Notes under the pieces: model-generated
Database searches by the model: none
What the model was told of the DNA's origin: nothing
What the model saw: only the letters and a program-made list of their open reading frames with translations
Translations under genes and position numbers: made by a program
Source of the DNA: Rhizomys pruinosus
Lineage: Eukaryota > Chordata > Mammalia > Rodentia > Spalacidae
Length of the DNA: 64,000 nt
NCBI GenBank assembly: GCA_009823505.1
Contig: VZQC01008059.1
Location: 2,849,207-2,913,206 of the forward strand
Reading direction: 5' to 3'
Shown here: one piece after another, positions 59,671 through 64,000 of the stretch
Layout of the letters: each line of letters starts with the position of its first letter
Numbering within the stretch: the stretch's first letter is position 1

Positions 59671-62600
59671 GATCTCCACATTAGCCCATGGTGCCATCGT
59701 TGCCTCTCCCCACCCACAATATAAATGTATTAAAAAAACAGAAATTAATGGGGGGCGATGAGGAATGGGCCAGCGGTTTGTGAGAGCGCTGGACTGCTCT
59801 TACCGAGGGAGGACGGATTTGACTCCCCAGCACAACCCACATGGCAGTTGGAGAACCATCTGTAACTCCATTCCTAGGGTGACTCCAGTTTCCCAGGGGA
59901 ATCCAACACACCCTCTTCTTTGGCACCTCTGAAGGCATTGCACGACCATGGGTGCACGACAGACCTGCTGCAGGCCAGTACATTTCATACAAATAATAAA
60001 TAACATTTTTTTAAATAATAAATAAAATAAAGATAATAGATACAGAAAATGCCAAGATACAATTTTAACAATTGTTTTAAATCTCTGGGATAGATACCAT
60101 GGAAGGTTTATCAGGTCGTATACTCCCTGTATATTCTGAATTTGCTCTATATAAAAGTTTTTTTTCTTGGTATTTTTAGGAACAGTGGTCTCCCTTTTAG
60201 TACCAAGCTGTCTGGAGCGGTTGCTCTGTAGACCCCAGCGTGGCCTTGAACTCACAGAGATCCTAAACCTGCCCTCTGCCTCCCCAAGTGCTGAGACATA
60301 AAGGCACACGCTGCCACGCCCAGCTATAAGTTTTTTTTTTTAAATATTTATTTATTTATTTATTTATTGATTTATTTATTTATTTTATTTTGGTCTTTTT
60401 TGGAAGGGGTCTCCTGTAGCCTCTGGCTGTCCTTGGAAAATCACTCTGTAGACAGGGCTGGCCTCTCGAACTCACAGAAAATCCATTGTGCTCTTGACTT
60501 CCAAGTGCCTGGATTACAGGCGTTGCAACCACCACGCCCTGGCTTTATTTATTTCTGTATTTTGTGTATGACTGTACTGTCTGCATTGCGGTTTGCCACC
60601 CGTGTCGTTGCAATGTGGGCGGAGGTCAGAAGATGGTGGTGGATTCCTCTGGAAATGGAACGTTCTCCTGGAATTGGAGTTCTCAGGAAATGTTCTCGGC
60701 CGCCATGTGTGTGGGTGCTGGGGATCGAACCCGGGGTCCTCTGTAAAGAGCGGTCGGCAGCTCTCAAATGCTCAGGGGGCCATTCTCCAGCACATGTTTT
60801 TTTTTTTTTTTTGAAAAGAATAAAAGCAAGGACTTTATTTATTTTCTTATTTTTTTGACCCTTATTTTCATTTAGTATTGTTTTGGGGCATTTATAAAGA
60901 AGTTGAAACATGGCCCGGTGTGGTGGCGGCCACGCCTAATCCCAGGCACCCCTTGGGAGGCAGAGGCAGTGCGATCTCTGTGGAGTTCCTAAGCCAGCCT
61001 GCGTCTACAGGATGTGTTCCAGATAACGCTGGGGGGGTTCATGTGAGAACCCGTCTCGAAAAATGTCAAAAAAAAAAAAAAAAAAAAAAAAAACAAAAAA
61101 AAAAAAAAAAAAAAAAATAAAAAAAACAAAAAAAAAAAAAAAAAAAAAGTTGAAACAGGGTGGAGCCGATTAATGGCTAGCGCGTTTACAGAGCGCCGGA
61201 ACCGCTCTGGCAGAGGACCCGGGTTTCCACCCAGACCCACATTGGCGGCTGAGAACCGTTCTGAAACTCCAATTCCAGGAGAACTCCAGTTCCAGGGGAA
61301 TCTGACGCCCTTCTGAACCTCCAGGCATTGCACCAACACGGGTGCACAACAAACCTACACGCAGACAACACATTCATATACATACAAAAAATAAAAAAAG
61401 TTTTAAATTAAAAAAAAAAAAATAATAAAAAAAAAAAATAAAAAAAAAAAAAGTTTTTTTTTTTTTTTGTCTATTTTCGAGACAGGGTCTCACTTTTAGG
61501 TCCAGGCTGTCCTGGGAACTCACTACTGTAGGGACCAGGCTGGGCCTTTGTTTGAACTCACACGAAGATCGCGCCTGGCCTCTGCCTCCAAAGTGCTATG
61601 ATTACGGCGTGCGCCACCACGCCTGGGCTTCTTTTAATTTATTTTTTATGTGTATGAATTTATAATGTCTGTGCATTAGGTTAGGTGCATTGCCCCACCT
61701 ACCATGTCATGCAACAAACATGCCGCGGAGGTTGCAGAAGAGGGCGGCGTTTCGGATTTACCTTGGTAACTGGGGTTAAAAGACAGTTTTTCAGCCAGTC
61801 ACGGTGGGTGCGGGGATCGAAAACACGGGTTCCTTGCCAGAGCAGTCGAGCGGGCTCTATTAACCGCTTAGGGCTATTCTCTCCAAAAATCCTGCCCCAA
61901 GAGGTTTAACATGTAAAAAAACTGACAGCAGCGTTTGGAGGATGGTTCCTCCTCCTCCATGCGTGAATCTGCGCTCAGGCCATAAAATGGAGGCACTCTT
62001 GTTCGCTGCTCAGCGGACTGCTGGTCTCCAACGAACCTCAAGGCATGTAAGCCACGTACTTTAGCAACAAGGGACCCTTCCAGCGACCGCATCTCCCACC
62101 CGGATCTCCCATCTCTGACCGTGGTGACCATTGAGTTTCCTGCACTCTGGTTGACCTGGGCTTAAGCCACAACGGAGACCAGTGAGTCAGCTAGGCCTGG
62201 GGTCGCGATGGGCCAAGGAGGCATTCGGCTGCAGAGCCAGCACCACATGTTCCTTTCCCTAGCAGTGTTGAGTGTACCGTGGTGGCTGGCTGTGCCCTGG
62301 CACGATTGGAACTTGCAATCCACTTCAAGCTACTTTCACCTACGGTGTCCGTGAATGAATCCTTCCTCCGCATCTTGGTGGTATCACTTAGAGCCAGATT
62401 GTTAGATTCACTGCTATTTTGTTATTCTCCCCTCTTTTCTAAAAAATTATTGACTATTTTATGTGTATGGAGTGTATAGAGGGTCACTCCATGACTGCGT
62501 GCCCAGGTTAGGTCATATGAGGGGTGTCGGGATCCCCCTGGAACTGGAGTTACAGGCGGTTGTTCGCTTTTCATAGTGGGTCTGGGAATCCAACCCAGGT

Positions 62601-63548
62601 CCTACTGAAAAAAGACAGGGCAAGTGCTCTTACCGCCTGGCAAATCTCTTTCCTAGCCCTTGTTCCCCCTTGTTTATTGGGTGAACAAATTAAAGGGGTG
62701 CAGACGAAAAAAAAACAAAAAATAAACCATGGCTGCCCCCTGGGACGTGTTTTCAAGGACGTGGGTTCAGGTAGCATAAGCCCGGTCCTACATCCCCAAA
62801 CCCCAGACGTACCCCCGAAAACCCTAGGCCTTGAAAGCTAACCTGGCGCCGGAGCTCGGCACCCCGCCCAAGTCTCTATGGTACTGTGGAGTCCTCTCTG
62901 GCAAACTGAACTCGTTTTTTTTTCATCCGCCAGTCTGAGTCTCCGTCTCCATAGTAGCGATTTCCCAGCACTGCCTGGTGGGTTTTCCTTCCGGTTCAAA
63001 GAGGAGGCGGGACTTCCTTCCTGGAAGTGATCCACGTGCTTTCTCTAGTGTCTTCTCTGAGACCCGGCAACTTTTTAGAATTGGCCTGAAGTTGGGGACG
63101 TCGTGGGAGCTGTGACCTCCCCCGGCCGTGGTGAGTGGACCCTGGTCTCAGATCTCCAGGGTGGCACTGAGGATGCCACCGCCATTTCCGGGCGCAGCTT
63201 CATAGGGAGCCCCAGTTCGGGGTAGGGGCGAATAACCGGGGCCGGCCGTGCAGGCCCACGGTCTTGAGTGTTCCGCCTTCACCTTCGGTCTTCTGGTAAG
63301 AGAGGGCTAGAAGGACTGAGTAGTCTCGGTCTCCAGCCCCGACCCCATGACATCCTGAGTGACCTTGAGTTGGGTAGTGTTCCCTTTCAGGGCTCCATTT
63401 CCACATTTGTCCGAGGCTGGTTACGTTTACTGAGGCCAGTGGTCCTTGTTCCTTTAAAACCCTGATTCCTAGCGTAGTTCATCCCCCCTCCCCCTGGGAA
63501 CCTGGGTTAATCGCAGGGGGTCAGTGCTGACAATGATGTCTACTCTCA

Positions 63549-63666
63549 GGGACTCAAAGACCAGAAGGAGGTTCTCTCCACGGTGCTGGTTGACATGGAT
63601 CCGCTCAGGGCCCAACAGCTGGCTGCGGAGCTGGACGGTGGAGATGATGGCAGACATGTACAACAG
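63549..63666 (+). pseudogene. TIMM10: Frameshifted copy of the first TIMM10 coding exon
   Basis: Matches 49125-49240. The ATG is at 63595-63597, but one extra C at about 63636 shifts the frame after codon 13. The donor GTAACG remains. No second coding exon follows before the window ends. Most likely an assembly duplicate with an uncorrected base, not a true pseudogene. Confidence 0.8.
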
Positions 63667-64000
63667 GTAACGAGACTCTCCGCGCTACCCTGTTGTCGAA
63701 AATTAGCCTGGGTCACCCTTACCAATGACAAAGTGAAGGACTTCAACAAATGCTTTCCAGAATGTAGTGGTGGCTGAGGACCGCGCCTCCTTCCCCGACC
63801 CCCATAGTATGGTTGGCAGTAAGCAGTGGTCATCAGAAGAACCTGGGGCTTTAGAGGGACGAGAACTGGCTCGAAGCTGCCTAGGCAGGAAGAGGATCTC
63901 CTGTCCAGGCTCTGGTTAGATTTCCAGAATAGTGACAAGCATTACCTTTGAGAAAATAGGTCCGTTTTTAATACATTTGTATTGTGTGGTGTGTGTGTTA

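Larger units (their letters stand above)
57556..64000 (+). repeat. Indel-rich second copy of 43676-49560
   Basis: The same elements occur in the same order: URR1 part, degraded hairpin, B4, CA tract, B1, B3 with TIMM10 insert, B2, B1s, B2-B1 dimer, LTR-like element, TIMM10 promoter and first coding exon. Stretches 61935-62155 and 62775-63935 are almost identical to the first copy. The rest carries frequent small insertions typical of unpolished long reads. Confidence 0.9.

Noticed and set aside
57556..64000. A real tandem duplication creating a second TIMM10 promoter and exon
   Set aside because: The patchwork of noisy and near-identical stretches, the N at the join and the one-base frameshift favour an assembly duplicate. 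It was kept as a finding in case depth data say otherwise.

Overview
The window is nuclear DNA from a muroid rodent. It carries 7SL-derived B1 and tRNA-derived B2 SINEs in both orientations, plus B3/B4-type SINEs, an ancient L1, URR1-like hAT elements, long (CA)n and (GA)n tracts, and intron-split genes with GT-AG junctions. I cannot name the species. The B2 elements form two subfamilies, one with an internal ~20-bp tandem duplication, which may be diagnostic of the lineage.

Three conserved mammalian genes are present, in the order and relative orientations known for the human chromosome 11q12 block. UBE2L6 (+) shows its last three coding exons between 2.1 and 15.1 kb; exon 1 lies upstream of the window. 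SMTNL1 (-) has seven coding exons between 34.9 and 18.4 kb, with an open frame of 461 codons. UBE2L6 and SMTNL1 are tail to tail. TIMM10 (+) has a CpG- and ETS-rich promoter near 48.6 kb and two coding exons at 49.2 and 51.5 kb that give a complete 90-residue protein. The genes share no pathway: UBE2L6 is an ISG15/ubiquitin E2, SMTNL1 a muscle calponin-homology regulator, and TIMM10 an import chaperone of the mitochondrial intermembrane space. They are neighbours by synteny only.

Most of the remaining sequence is SINE-rich intron and intergenic DNA. At 6.4-9.07 kb an ancient L1 is split by a SINE cluster that has been locally amplified, giving three copies of one short L1 piece. Several SINEs have clear target-site duplications, nested insertions, or B2-B1 dimer structure. 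A solo LTR sits inside a B2 at 12.0-12.4 kb.

Two large blocks look like assembly problems rather than biology. (1) 20.85-27.3 kb, inside the last SMTNL1 intron, is homopolymer-rich and then quasi-random sequence, bounded by two copies of the same B1 3' half with a poly-C run. (2) 57.55-64.0 kb is an indel-ridden second copy of 43.67-49.56 kb, joined at a single N, and includes a frameshifted copy of the first TIMM10 coding exon. The most biologically interesting local event I found is an ~84-bp piece of the TIMM10 exon 1/intron 1 junction, splice donor included, placed inside a B3 SINE 3.2 kb upstream. I found no convincing new gene system.
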